Below, piece after piece: positions 46,207-58,155 of a DNA stretch of 64,000 nucleotides. Position numbers and translations under genes: made by a program. The notes below the pieces were generated by a model. It was not told where the DNA came from and ran no database searches. It saw only the letters and a list, made by a program, of their open reading frames with translations. Origin of the DNA: Limnephilus marmoratus (taxonomy: Eukaryota > Arthropoda > Insecta > Trichoptera > Limnephilidae); contig OU862919.1 in assembly GCA_917880885.1 (NCBI GenBank), positions 12,666,001-12,730,000 on the forward strand. Direction: 5' to 3'. The first letter of the stretch is position 1. The number at the start of each line of letters is the position of its first letter.

Positions 46207-49070
46207 CTACATAAAAATATTGTTCAGATATTTCTTGAATAACGGTAAACTTGTATTAAATACATCGATATTTGAGGTGTATTTGTTCGCTAGTGTGTGT
46301 AGTCGAGAAATTGATGCATGTGTGTGATAGTTAGTTAGGGAGTTATTGTTGCAAAATAATATGTTTTGCCTTGTCGCTCGAGTTGGTACCTTAAAGTCAA
46401 TGAGATGCAGAAGTTCGCAACAATCTAATTCGGAGTGAATAATTTTAAACAAAAAAGTTAGATCGTTTATTTTTCTTCTGTTTTCTAAGGAATGCAATTT
46501 AAGTGTATTTAGTAAAGATGTGTAGTTAATGTGTTGAATAGGTATGTGTAACTTGAAGTTAATAAATCTTAAAAATTTGTGCTGCACTCTTTCGATATTT
46601 CTTATATGAACTTGATAATATGGGGACCAAACTATGGAATTGTATTCCAGCAAGCTGCGTACGAGTGACAAATATACGATTTTTATAACTTCCAACGAAT
46701 CGAAGTCTTTGATTGTTCTGATTATAAATCCTAGTGTTTTCATGCCTTTGTTAGTTATTTGTTGTATGTGATTTATAAAATTTAATTGCGAATCAAACAC
46801 AACTCCAAGATCCCTAAATTCTTTGACTTTTTCTAAAATTTTATTATCTATTGTGTATTTGAAAGATAGTGGGGTCTTTGTTCGACAAAATGTTAGTGAC
46901 TTACATTTATCGATATTGAGGAATAAGTTGTTTGCGACACACCAATTTTGTAATTTGACGATGTTTGACTGTAGGATTTGGCAGTCACCTATATTAGATA
47001 TTTCTTTGTATAATTTGATGTCATCGGCAAAAAGCAGAACTTCTACATCGTCGAAACAACTTATGATATCATTTATGAATATTAAGAAAAGGATGGGGCC
47101 GAGATGACTCCCTTGCGGTAGACCACTGGTTGCATATAATAACTTAGATTTAGAATTTTTAATTTTAACAAATAAGATTCTGTTAGACAAATAACTTGAG
47201 AACCAATCCAACAACTTGCCTCTCAGTCCTAAGGCATACAGTTTACTAAGTAATAATTTATGTGATACTTTGTCAAAAGCTTTTGAAAAATCTGTGTAGA
47301 TACTGTCAACTTGTTTTTTTTTTGTAAAAGATTCTGTAATATAGTTATGGTAAAGTAACAGGTTAGTAGCAGTTGACCTACCAGAAACGAATCCGTGTTG
47401 GTTTTTATCAATTACTTTTAATATTGATGGATAAATTAAATCGAGAACAAGGGATTCAAAGATTTTCGGGAGTGCTGATTGTATGCATATAGGACGGTAG
47501 TTTTTAATGTCTGTATCGTCACCTTTTTTGAGAATCGGGGTAATATAACTAGATTTCCAACGGATTGGAAAATGTCCAGAAGAAAGTAGGTGGTTAAATA
47601 GTGCGGTGAGTGGACCTGATATTGCAGATGCGCATTGTTTGAAAAATATTGGTGGGATGTTATCTGGGCCTGCAGATTTATTAGGGTCAAGTGAAATGAT
47701 TTTATTTAAGCATGATTCCTGCGTTATGAGGCAATTATGTAGATGTATTGTGTTTTGATATGTGTATGATGGTAGGTTGTTATCTGATATTTCGCCTTCG
47801 TATACACTTTGGAAATGATCCGCAAACAAATTAACAATATCAAAGGTGCTATTTGCTATTTTGCCATCATAATGCATTGTGGGGGGGTAGTCTTTACTTT
47901 CATTGTTTAATTTTTTAACAAAATTCCAAAGATTCTTTGTTCCTAGCGCAGTTTTCTCAATGGAGGTGATGTGTGCTTTATAGCACAGTTTCGATATTGT
48001 TTTACATTTCTTTCTTGTTTCTGAGAAGTTTGAGTAGTCGTTGATTTGGTGAGTCAGTTTAAAAATTTTGTGTAGCTGTTTTTTTTGTTTCAGTAAGAGT
48101 ATAAGATCTGTGGAGAACCAAATTGGATATGTTCTGTGTTTTGGTGTATACGAGGGGACATGAGATTTTATATTTTCAGAAAATGTTTCATAGAGGTTCT
48201 CTAGTATTTGTTCTATATCACTGTTAGTGGTCAAGAAAGTCCAATCTGTATTAGTGAGTTGGTAGTTAATAGAATCGTAATCAGCGTTTTTGAAGTTGAG
48301 TGTTGTTTGTTTCAGTGGTGGATTGTTCGTGTACATATTTACTGTAATGTGTAAGGGGGGATGATAATTATCCGCCGGAACGAGCTGATCGTCTGACATT
48401 TCAACACACAATTTAGAGCTGTTTGAAAGGGCAAGATCTAGAAGGCGATCACATATATTAGGTACAAAATTATGCTGATGCAAATTTAAATAGTTTATCA
48501 TATCTATCACTTCACGTGCTGGGTCGTTAGAACTTTCGTTAGTAATGTAACCATTGTCACTAGAGTTCCATTTCAAATTGGGAAGATTATCTTCGCCGAC
48601 AATAATTATTTTTGATGTAGGATTTTTTGACATAAGAAATTCGATGACTTCGCAATGTTTCTGGTAGGTTTGGATGTCGGAGTTTGGTGGTATGTATACA
48701 GTTCCAATGATGATTTTTTCCATGGGAGTGACAATTTGTACAAATAATTGCTCCAATGAGGTATTTTGCGTTTTTAGTTTTTTCACTGTTATATTTTCCC
48801 TAATTGCAATCAAAACTCCGCCTCCTCTGGATTTGGTACTAGATTTAGGGTTTCTGTCACACCGAAATATCTTGTGGTTTGTGAAACCAAGTTCAGGAGA
48901 TTTTATTTCTGGAACGAGCCATGTTTCAGTAAGGATAAATATATCATGTCCGTGTAAAGGTACCGTTACTTTAAGGTCATGTAGTTTTGTACGAAGTCCT
49001 CTTGTATTTTGATAATAGATTTTGATTTTATCAGGGCATTTGGTCCGGCATTTTCTGTTAGTTAGGCCAT
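46207..49070 (-). CDS. LINE ORF2: endonuclease-reverse transcriptase
   Basis: An open frame from the end of ORF1 to TAG at 46207-46209, about 950 codons. The N-terminal APE-type endonuclease begins KIYYQNTRGLRTKL (about 49020) and includes ILTETWL, VYIPPN and DNYHPPL. The usual GDFNLP catalytic motif reads GEDNLP (about 48590-48605). RT motifs follow: YRPICIQSALPKIFE, TDFSKAFDKVSH, GLPQGSHLGPILF and FADDIKLY (about 47020), then SLVRSLLEYNSIVWSP and the C-terminal tail. It nicks target DNA and primes reverse transcription there. No in-frame ATG was found near the start; the frame overlaps the end of ORF1 one base back, so initiation may depend on ORF1 (frameshift or re-initiation), or the start codon has mutated. 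No internal stop was seen. Confidence 0.88.
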
Positions 49071-49808
49071 ATCCAATGGTGGATTTTGGTTTTTTGAGAC
49101 ATTTACTATTGCTGGTTTGTTATTTATAAATTTTATAGTTAGTCCGACTTCGCCTTCTAGGGTACGGTTTGCCAGGGTTTGTCTAAGATCATTTAGGTAT
49201 TGCCTTTGTAGAGGGGTTTGGTCGGAATAGATTTTGCAATCGGTGTGTGTTAGAGCTATATTTTTTCTGCGCAATACATTTAATACTGTCAACGGGTCGT
49301 TAAGGATGACTTTCATTGGCCTTATTTTATTTGGTTTAACTACGCCAATGCGGAAGATGTTGACAGAGTTTTCAACGAGCGTGGTATCGATTTTGTTGAG
49401 AATTTTTAAAACTTCCACTTTGTCCTGTTTAATTCGGTCCAATTGATTCGCCATGACGCTTTCGGGCACATCTGTGATGATTAAATTTTTGGCTCTCACC
49501 TTTCTTTCTTCCAACTCGTCGGCTGCTTCGCACATTTGGGCTATTTGTGTCCCATTTGACAGGGACTGGGGCGGAGGCTGGAGCGGTTGGTTTTCTGAGA
49601 TGCGTTGGTATGTCTTCAGTTCACCTTCTAAAAATCCCATTTTAGCTGCAACAAGGCTTATATTGCCCAGTAGTTCGGAAAGTTTTGGCGATAATTTTCC
49701 CATTTGTTCTTTGGTGAACTTGTTGCTTGGATCCATTATAGTAGTATGTAAAGAGTTGATAATATTGTTTGCCGCAGTGATAAAGGAATATGTATCACAG
49801 GTGTCCAT
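49062..49808 (-). CDS. LINE ORF1: RNA-binding protein
   Basis: 248 codons from ATG (49808) to TAA. The N-terminal third is helical (KLSPKLSELLGNISLVAAKM), perhaps a coiled coil. A linker with QPPPQ follows, then KNLIITDVPES, NIFRIGVVKPNKIRPMKVIL and VLRRKNIALT, which resemble the RRM-like and C-terminal domains of ORF1 proteins of several LINE clades. No zinc knuckle is present. It would bind the element's RNA to form the transposition particle. The stop overlaps the ORF2 frame. Intact; assignment based on pattern and position. Confidence 0.75.
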   Translation of the reverse strand: MDTCDTYSFITAANNIINSLHTTIMDPSNKFTKEQMGKLSPKLSELLGNISLVAAKMGFLEGELKTYQRISENQPLQPPPQSLSNGTQIAQMCEAADELEERKVRAKNLIITDVPESVMANQLDRIKQDKVEVLKILNKIDTTLVENSVNIFRIGVVKPNKIRPMKVILNDPLTVLNVLRRKNIALTHTDCKIYSDQTPLQRQYLNDLRQTLANRTLEGEVGLTIKFINNKPAIVNVSKNQNPPLDMA

Positions 49809-50273
49809 TTTACTGCTTTGAGATGTGAGACGTGAGGTTTGAAAAAGGTTTAGCGGCCCTGCACTGTGTAAGGCGGAGTTCGTAGAGTCAGCTGGGGGTT
49901 AGTATATTTATGGTCAGCTGTCACGTACACACACACGAGACACGAGACACACAAACAGAGTTCGGACTGAGTTATTGGTGATAATGATAATTTATCAATT
50001 GTTTTGACAGCAACTCGGGATTATAAAAATCAGATTTAGGTTAAAACAGACGTTCTAAAACAGCCTAAAACTTCTCCACTACACTGCTAGTGCAATACTG
50101 TATGTATGAGAGCACTATTATTTTGTAAAATACGTTTTGATTGTTTACTTTTTAAATGTTAAACAGGAGCAAATTTAACAGCGTGTTTCTGTACAGCGGT
50201 AGTATTGTAGTATATTAATGAGTGCATTGAACTAACGAAGCTCTTAGAAATGAAAGAAGTCGTATACCGCATA

Positions 50274-50649
50274 CAGGGTGTTAAGGGACGTACTTGACTT
50301 ACTTTAACCAGTGATTCCTGACATTATTTGGAGTAAAAAATTTAAATGAAATTTTGGTCTCCGGTGACTTTTTTTGAAGACTTTTTTTTTCAAAAATTTT
50401 TTCTTCAAAATCAAACAAAAAAAAATTTCTTCCATATGTTGTCACTGTTCACTCAGCCGGATGTCCGACGAACCCCTTACCCCGCCTCCAACTGTTCAAC
50501 AACTACCATTTTTTTTATGTTTTTGTAGAAAACAAAAAAAAAAAAAACGTCAAAAATGTCACCGGAGACCAAAATTTTATTTACATTTTTTACTCCAAGT
50601 AATGTCAGGAATCACTGGTTGTAAGTCAAGTACGTCCCTTAACACCCTG
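50274..50649. mobile_element. 376-bp MITE with long TIRs, CAGGGTGTT family
   Basis: Inverted arms of about 95 bp (CAGGGTGTTAAGGGACGTAC ... GTCTCCGGTGAC) with few mismatches, and TA on both sides. Non-coding, A/T-run-rich centre. TA duplication suggests Tc1/mariner-type mobilisation. A half copy is at 7300-7400. Confidence 0.78.
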
Positions 50650-51252
50650 TATATGCCAATTTATTAATATTTTTGACACTTCGTAGTGCCAATTCATAGA
50701 AAATGCCTTCAGTGTTGCCAGCGCTGTTTTTTTTTTTTTTTTTATTATTTATTCCCTGTCAATATCGGTTCGGCTGTCAACGGTGAAACCGTGCTCGGAA
50801 CATCGATATAAAATCGATCCGATATTGTAAAGTTCGATTTCACCGTGCTAGAACAGGTGATTCTCTATCTTTCACGTTAGCCTGACGCAGGTTAATCGGT
50901 GTTAAATCAGTCACGAGTAACGTACATCATCAGAACTTCATCTTTTTCTCCATCGTTTCTCCTGTTATGTACGTTACATGCGACTCGTTTAACACCGTTT
51001 AATCTGTGTTAGGGTAACGCAAACAATACACTATACCTACATATAACCCGTTTAACATGTAACATGGTGCATGTAAGTAGACTTTGAAAAATGAAATAAA
51101 AAGGAGTAAAGGTTTCTTCTGCTCGAGTGCCGAAACGAACGTGTGAAACGATTTATCGATGATTGGTAGTTTCTACCCGGCTTCGCCCGAGTTTCAAGTT
51201 TTTTTTTATTGAACTGAGTGGCGTTTTGTTAACATGGCTATTGATCTTTAAT
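50650..51252. repeat. Spacer with a foldback at 50875-51019
   Basis: Arms 50875-50928 and 50965-51019 are inverted copies (GTTAGCCTGACGCAGG..., AACGTACAT). A T run lies at about 50728-50745. No gene. Confidence 0.5.
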
Positions 51253-51640
51253 AATAATAATTGGCTAATTTATATAGCGCCGTTTTCGTTGGAAAATCAC
51301 CTCAAGGGCGCTGTACAAATAAATATATAAAATAATTAATATTACTGGCTTATAACTAAGATTTACAATTACAACTAGTGACTTACATCTAAGACTTAAA
51401 GCTACTTATATTATTGGCTTACAACTAAGATTTACAATTATAACTAGTGACTTACATCTAAGACTTATAGCTTGTGACTTATGGCTAAGACATATAGATT
51501 CTAACCTAAAACTGGTGACTTATTAACACACATATTTACAATTAAGATTAGCGCCAGAAGAAGTAGGAAGTTTTTACATAATATTACAGTATTGTCGCAT
51601 GTCTCGCGATGAGCGGTCGTTTAACGAGACTGACACTGCA
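51253..51640 (-). repeat. LINE 3'-end repeat (GCGC hairpin type), left part
   Basis: Read on minus, the end is TGTACAGCGCCCTTGAGGTG ... GGCGCTATATAAATTAGCC then ATT repeats. This hairpin-bearing terminus is widespread at 3' ends of L2/CR1-like elements in animals. Internally, a unit of about 75 bp (ACAACTAAGATTTACAATTA...) is tandemly repeated at 51340-51500. The matching other part is probably 56131-56700. Confidence 0.5.
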
Positions 51641-51704
51641 AAAGTATACTGCCTACAAACATAAATTTAACACCTTCGGGACCATGTTCCAAAATGGAAC
51701 TAAA

Positions 51705-52750
51705 AAAAAATACTTACGGAACTTAACAAAATTGGCAGTACAAAAGCTGCCAAAGAAGCAAAAACCGAAATTGAAACAATATTAATCAATATCGAAGACT
51801 CATGGAAATCTGAAATAACATCACTACAAAACACAATAATTAGTCTACAAAATAAAGTTATCCTAAATCAAGAGGATTACATAGACAAATTAGAAAAATT
51901 AATACAAAAAGCGTCAAATGAAGAAAAAAAATATGAAGAAAAAAGCTATGCAATGGTGGTAAGGGAGAAATCGCACCCAATACCGAAAACAAATTTTGCT
52001 CTACTAATTTCCTCAAAAAAAGACAAGCCTGCAGATGAAATCGAAAAAATTTTAAAAGACAAAATAAAAGTATCTAAACTAGGAATAGGAATTTCTGGAC
52101 TAAAAAAAACACATCAAAACAAAATAATACTAACATGTGAGAAACAAAATGATACCGAAAAAATAATAAATGAAATCAATAAAAACCCAGATATTGGAAT
52201 ACAAGCAAATGAAATAAAGAAAAAAAAACCATGCATTATCATTAAAGGAGTTGATGCTTGCTACAAAGAAGAAGAACTTCTAACAGATTTGATAAATCAA
52301 AATGAAGACATAAAAAACGCCATGACCTCAGAAACTGATAATGAACCCATTATTATTAAAAAAAAGCTCAAGAACAAAAAATCTGATAAACTATCAAATT
52401 TCATTATCCAAACATCACCAAAACTAAGAAAAATAATAATATCGAAAGAAAGGATCAACATTGGATATACAAAAGCACACGTAGAAGATTGCGACCCACT
52501 CATGCATTGTTATCATTGTCTTGGATATGGACATACATCACTGAGATGCCTTGAAAGCATGAAGAGTCCCAGATGCCCCCACTGTGCAGGAGAGCACAAA
52601 ATACAAGACTGCCCCAAAAAACAAGAGCCTGCCAAATGCCACAACTGCACTAACCGAAAGGGTTACCAAAATGAACATCCAGGTAACAGTTACTTATGTG
52701 AATTCCGCAAGAAAATGTTAAAAAATGCGCAAATGCGAATTGATTATTAG
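51705..52750 (+). CDS. LINE ORF1 with three zinc knuckles
   Basis: The open frame runs from just after a stop at 51701 to TAG at 52748-52750; the first in-frame ATG is 51953 (265 codons). Upstream residues in the same frame form a Lys/Glu-rich helix (KLEKLIQKASNEEKKYEEKS), and an ATG at 51684 is in another frame across a run of nine A, so the true start may have been lost to a slip in that run. The C-terminal part has three CCHC/C2HC knuckles: CYHCLGYGHTSLRC, CPHCAGEHKIQDC and CHNCTN...C. Such proteins bind the element RNA as the nucleocapsid equivalent. Confidence 0.78.
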
Positions 52751-52791
52751 TAAGTTTGCATTTTGCATGCTTATTTTTTATTCCCATAAAT

Positions 52792-55783
52792 ATGAATAAT
52801 TTTTTCACTAATGAATTAGATGATTCTCTTAATATTGCGGAACATATTTGTCACACTTTAAATGATTGTAATAACATTGTAGATAAATTACCGAATTCAT
52901 TCTCAATATTACATCTAAATATCAGATCAATGAAACGAAATTTTAATGAATTTTTACTTTCAATTAATTTACTAAATCAAAAACCGGACGTTATAGTGTT
53001 AACTGAAGCGTTCACCAACTATTACAATAAATTTTGTATACCTAATTATAGCTACTTTATGACACACTTTCCTATTAATCGAAATAGTGGTATTGTTGTA
53101 TTTGTTAAATCCTGTTATTCAAACATCACAGTGGAAGAAGTACCTATGCAGCGAGTTAATTGCTTAGATATTATTGTAACTGTAAATAAAATATGTTTTA
53201 ACATTATCGCAATTTATAGAACGCACGGATCAAATGAATATGTGTTCATGGATGAATTAAGAAGCATTATTTTAACAAAAAAAAATAAACAGAACATAAC
53301 ACTGATTGGCGATTTTAACTTGGATGTTTCTAACGAAAATAATAACAAAATAAAAACTGAATTTATCAATCATATGTCAGAAATGAATTTTAAATTATGT
53401 ATAAAAAATTATACTAGAGAAGTTTCGGGTCCAACGTCCTTCATGTATTGATCACATTTGGTGCAATACTAAAAATACTGACAAATTACTTACGATAATA
53501 TTAAAAAATAATATTACTGATCATCACACTTGCATCTCTATACAACAACTTAATAATAATAAACACAAAATTTCAGAAAGCAATAATTTTACAAAAAAGT
53601 CACTCAACCATAATAAATTAAATATAAAAATAAGCGCGGAAACGTGGAAACCCGTATTAGAATCTACATGTGCTGAAACATGCGCAAATATTTTTAATAA
53701 TATTCTCTACAATTATATTACAGCATCGACTGATATTAAAACTATATACATTAAAGCAAAATTCAAAAAAATAAAACCATGGATTTCACATGGCTTAGTC
53801 GTGTCTATTAGAAAAAAAGAAGAATTATATCGCCTGATAAAGAAATTTCCCTTAGATAAAAAAATATTTACATATTACAAAAAATATAGGAACAAATTAA
53901 CCTCTTTAATAAAAATAACTAAAGAAAACTATTACAAAAATGAAATTGACCTGGCTAAACAAAATTTAAAACAAGTTTGGAAAACAATAAATGAAATAAA
54001 TAGTAGAAAAAACAAAAAAACTCTTATTAAAAAAATTTATATCGGAAAACACTCTGTTGACGCCATAAGGGAACCGACAAAATGTGCTAATGCCTTTAAT
54101 AAATATTTTGCTAACGTCGGACAAAATTTAGCTACACGGATCGATGAAAATTATAAAATAGATAATTTTGAGAAGGATTGTCATAAACAAAATAACCTAT
54201 CTGCTTTCCAGCCAATAACAACAAATGACATAAAAAATATTATAAATGAATTAAAAGGTGGATCTGCACCAGGATTTGATGGAGTTACAGTGGAAATATT
54301 GAAGAAATACAACAGTTTTTTAAGCATTCCAATTGCACACATTATAAATATTAGCTTAAATAGTGGAATATTCCCTTCAATTTATAAAAAATCTATCGTA
54401 ACACCCGTTTTCAAATCAGGCAGCCCTGAAGAAATATCAAATTATCGACCCATATCTCTTGTCTCAAACATTGCAAAAATTTTTGAAAAGATCGTAAAAA
54501 AGCAACTCATGTACTACATTGAAAATAATAAAATACTTAGTCGTAGCCAATTTGGATTTAGAGAGAAACTAAGTACTCATGATGCCATTGCTGAACTTAC
54601 CTCAACTATTTACAACGCATTAGACAAAAAAAACAAATGCCTTGGCATTTTCATTGATTTGCGCAAGGCTTTTGATAGTATCTCCCACACAAAACTAATT
54701 AATAAATTAAATGATATCGGTATTATTGGGAAGGTTAGGTATTGGCTGCAAAGTTATCTAACTCAAAGAAATCAAAAAGTAAAATTAAATAACTCACTAA
54801 GTGTAGATGAAACTTTAGAATTTGGAATTCCCCAGGGGACTGTTATTGGACCAATTTTGTTTATAATATACGTAAACCAAATGTTTAAATTGTCACTTAA
54901 TGGTAAACTTATTTCTTTTGCTGACGACACTGCAATAATTATCGAAAAACAGACGTGGAACGATATTACCAATGCAGCCAATCAAGACATGAAGGTTATA
55001 AAAAATTGGTTCGATAACAATTTATTATCACTCAACACAGAAAAAACTTATTATATTCCATTCTCTCTACAAGAAAATGTGCCAAATAATTTAATTAACA
55101 TAACAATTCATTCCAAAAATTGTGCAAATGACGGTACATGTAATACGGACTGCGCTAAGCTAAATCATAAATCTAATATAAAATATCTTGGAATCTTAAT
55201 AGATAAAAATGTTAAATGGAAAGATCATATCAATCTCATTGTGGAAAGAATAAGAAAACTTATCTATGTTTTTTATAACATACGTAATATTTTAAACAGG
55301 AAAACTATAAAAATTGTCTATTATGCATTAATTCAGTCCTTATTACAGTACGGCATTATTGGGTGGGGAGGGGCCTTTAAGGCTTCCTTACAGCCCATAA
55401 CTATAATGCAAAGAATAATTATAAAAATCATCCTTAAGAAACCATACGACTTCCCTACTACAGAGATATTTCGGGAATTCAATGTAGCAACTATCACAGA
55501 ATTGTATAAGAGAAACGCCTTATGCCAAATTTATAAAGAATATTTTATTCACAAAATTCACCCCTCAGATAGCATAAGTAATAGATTCAAAACTAATGGC
55601 TTAATAGCCATCCCTATGCTAAGAACAACCACGGCTCAGCACCACTATTTGTATTTAGGTGTAAGATGGTACAATATATTATTATCCAAAAACAAAATAA
55701 ACATAACAGAAACGCTGAATTATGAATTATTCAAAAAACAAATTAAGTCTCTGAAATTGGATAGTGATATATTGTACCCTTAA
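52792..55783 (+). pseudogene. LINE ORF2 with one frameshift
   Basis: Starts at ATG 52792. The endonuclease part has LHLNIRSMKRN, VLTEAF and IGDFNLD, then ends prematurely at GPTSFMY-stop (53449-53451). One base off, the frame continues as CIDHIW and ITDHHTCI, the expected catalytic DH motifs, and stays open to TAA at 55781-55783. A single extra base near 53443 explains the break. RT motifs: NYRPISLVSNIAKIFEK, IDLRKAFDSISH, GIPQGTVIGPILF and FADDTAII (about 54918), then a C-terminal tail. Otherwise undamaged, so a recent inactivation. Confidence 0.85.
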
Positions 55784-56100
55784 TGTAAATTACCCCTACT
55801 GAAAATTGTAATATTTAATATTTAAAAAAAAAAATTGTATTGTTATTGTCCTTCATTAACTATATTTTTTTCTTAATTGTGTACTTATCTAAAATAATGT
55901 TGAACTTTTATGTCATAAGTTCTTTGATAATTGTTTACTCATTGAAACATCATTATTTTTATTTGCATGTAAATACTCCTCCCATAAACACGAGCTCCTA
56001 GAGCTCAACTTATGGAGTAGTAGAACAAAATGTGAAATATTTTATAACCTACCATATATAACCATTTGAAATATGTAAACAAACAAAAAAATTCTTGAAA

Positions 56101-56130
<30 letters not shown>

Positions 56131-56131
<1 letters not shown>

Positions 56132-56700
56132 CGAGAACACGGGCGCAAAAATGATAGGATATAATGAAGGTTAACTGGATTTACGGGAAGGTATAGATAT
56201 TTTAAATAAATTAATAAATTTGATAGTCGATCTTTACTGCATTAAGGTGATTCATCGCTCAACAGTAAACAGATTGAGGTATCACAATTAACAGATTACA
56301 TTAAATAGATTGAGTTAACTATAAACAAAGAGAAAAGAGAAAAAAAAAACTATTAAAAATTAGAATGATGAATTTATGGAAAGGAGTATCGGAAAAAGTG
56401 AGTTTTCAGTTTGGATCTAAATTCCGCTGAGTTGGTTATGCATCTCAATTCCATAGGAAGTTTATTCCAAGCTTCAGGGCCGGATACTGCGAATGCACGA
56501 TCACCAAACTTGGTGTTCGGATTTCGCTTAGGTTCTTTCAACCTTCCAATTGCAGAAGATGTCGCTGATCTAAGAGTTGACTGCCTTAGACCAATATTTT
56601 CCGGAATGCATAGTTCAGAGATAGAATCCTTCGTAGACAGGGTACGTTGTAGAACCAGCTATATACGGCAAAAGCTCGGTCTACGAAGTTCGTGTTAGGA
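56131..56700. repeat. LINE-tail repeat, right part
   Basis: Contains GTTTTCAGTTTGGATCTAAA ... TTTATTCCAAGCTTCAGGGC ... GCGAATGCACGATCACC, a block I associate with the 3' region of elements ending in the GCGC hairpin seen at 51253. The sense LINE (51660-56130) seems to have split that element. The association is from memory. Confidence 0.4.
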
Positions 56701-56898
56701 TTGCTTAGTTTGGATTATTTCACAGAAATTCAAATGCAACATTGTCATCAAATGGCCATTCAGTTCCATTTTGTTAATTTTGACAGTTGAAAGTTCCCTG
56801 TTAGATTCCGATTCTGAGTCCGTCTTAGCCTCTGAAAAATTTGTGATCAGTGGAAGAGGACAACTATCATATTTGAAAGCTTGTCAGCGTATTCTGCT

Positions 56899-57070
56899 GC
56901 GTATACATGTACGAACATGAACGCGAACTGAGTAGCGATTGTGGAAAAGGAACGATATACTGGTACATCAATACCGCAAACGGCTCGATTCGCAGCTTGC
57001 AGTTGCTTCGTCCCTTTTCCATAATTCATGGCTCAGTTCGCGTTCGTGTTCGTGCATGTATACCCAGCGT
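56899..57070. repeat. Foldback element
   Basis: Arms 56899-56952 (GCGTATACATGTACGAACAT...) and 57012-57070 are inverted copies with several mismatches around a spacer of about 60 bp. Non-coding. Confidence 0.6.
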
Positions 57071-57477
57071 AGCATTTTCTTTTTTTTTTACATAAAAAAA
57101 GGAAATGGCGCTGATTGGCCATCTGATCAAAATCTTAATTTGAATTTTTGTGAAACAACCCTTAATGTATGCTATAATGTATTAATGTATGCTGTATTAA
57201 TGTATGCCCCCTTAGACTCTTAGACACTGGTTGATAAAGATTCTGAATGAAAGTTATTTGCGTCCTGTCAATAATGTCTTGAATATCTTTCATAATTGTA
57301 AATAGAATTGCTGTATATTACATCAACATTTTGACCTCTTTGGTCATGTAAACTTCGAGATTTTTAATTAGTTTTACGAATTTGTAAATATTCGTTTTTA
57401 TCGTCTCCTGCGTGCCTTGAAGAGTTTTTCCAAACCGCAGTCGATGTGTTAAATTAAATGAATTTTCTTTCCGGTTT
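57071..57477. other. No gene; MITE scrap
   Basis: Includes TTAATGTATGCCCCCTTA at about 57195-57213, the right end of the 40923 MITE family. Otherwise unassigned. Confidence 0.4.
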
Positions 57478-58155
57478 ATATTTATTTATTTACGCCCTAG
57501 TGGGCCTTTACAAAGATAAGTTATAAGTAATACAGTTGTTTTAGACAAGTACGTAGTACACAATATATAATGATTAATTAATAGAAAAAAAAAATTAATT
57601 AATTAAAATTAATAGTGTATTCACTACGGAGTCGTGAAATCATACACATCAGTAAAGTAATTATAAAGACTTCGTTTTATAACTAATACGGAATCTTTAA
57701 ACATGTCTACAAAATTCCCAAATTTAGTCTATTTATAGGTGTGTGAGCCTCATAGTTTGTTTTAAAATTGTCACAGAAAAAGGTAGCACTTTGCCTCAAT
57801 TTTCTGGTCGGTACGTAAAATTGTATTTTGGTGAGAATTTCAGGTTTGTCAATGCAATTATTAATAATTTTATTTAATGGTACAGATTAGAAATGATCCG
57901 CCTATCTGACAGCGTAATTGAGTTGTTTCATCAAAAGAACATAGTTAATTTTTGAATTGGAATATTCAGCTTAAAGTTAATAAATCTTAAAAATTTGTGC
58001 TGTACCCTTTCTATATTGTCGGAATGTTTTTTATACAATGGGGACCAAATAGGCGAGTTATACTCTACCTTGCTTCTTACTAAAGAAGTGTACAATGTTT
58101 TCAAAAATCCTAGTGAATCACTTGCTGTTGTGCATATAAAATCAAACATTTTATA
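57478..58155 (-). pseudogene. 5'-truncated LINE of the 45.8-kb family
   Basis: The left end is a TTTA-type tail then ACGCCCTAGTGGGCCTTTACA, the same terminal hairpin as at 24090 and 45836. The minus-strand frame ending near 57931 reads LYTSLVRSKVEYNSPIWSPL and RVQHKFLRFINFKL, nearly the intact element's sequence. Cut at the right by the TIR element at 58156. Confidence 0.8.

Larger units (their letters stand above)
45785..49990 (-). mobile_element. Near full-length CR1/Jockey-type LINE
   Basis: From right to left: a 5' UTR (about 49990-49809), ORF1 (49808-49062), ORF2 (about 49070-46207), a 3' UTR, a terminal GCCC/GGGC hairpin (about 45836-45850) and a TTTTTA-rich tail (45780-45835; A-rich on minus). 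Both reading frames are open. Shorter copies of the same family are at 24062 and 57478. The 5' border is approximate and no target duplication was confirmed. Confidence 0.85.
51660..56130 (+). mobile_element. CR1/Jockey-type LINE with zinc-knuckle ORF1
   Basis: Sense-strand element: ORF1, ORF2 (one frameshift), a 3' UTR with a GAGCTC-based hairpin (CTCCTCCCATAA ... TTATGGAG, about 55976-56016) and a poly-A tail (56105-56130). The 5' end is uncertain. It differs clearly from the minus-strand family at 45785 (different ORF1 type and tail). Confidence 0.82.

Noticed and set aside
49453..49821. 122-codon plus-strand frame
   Set aside because: Antisense shadow of LINE ORF1.
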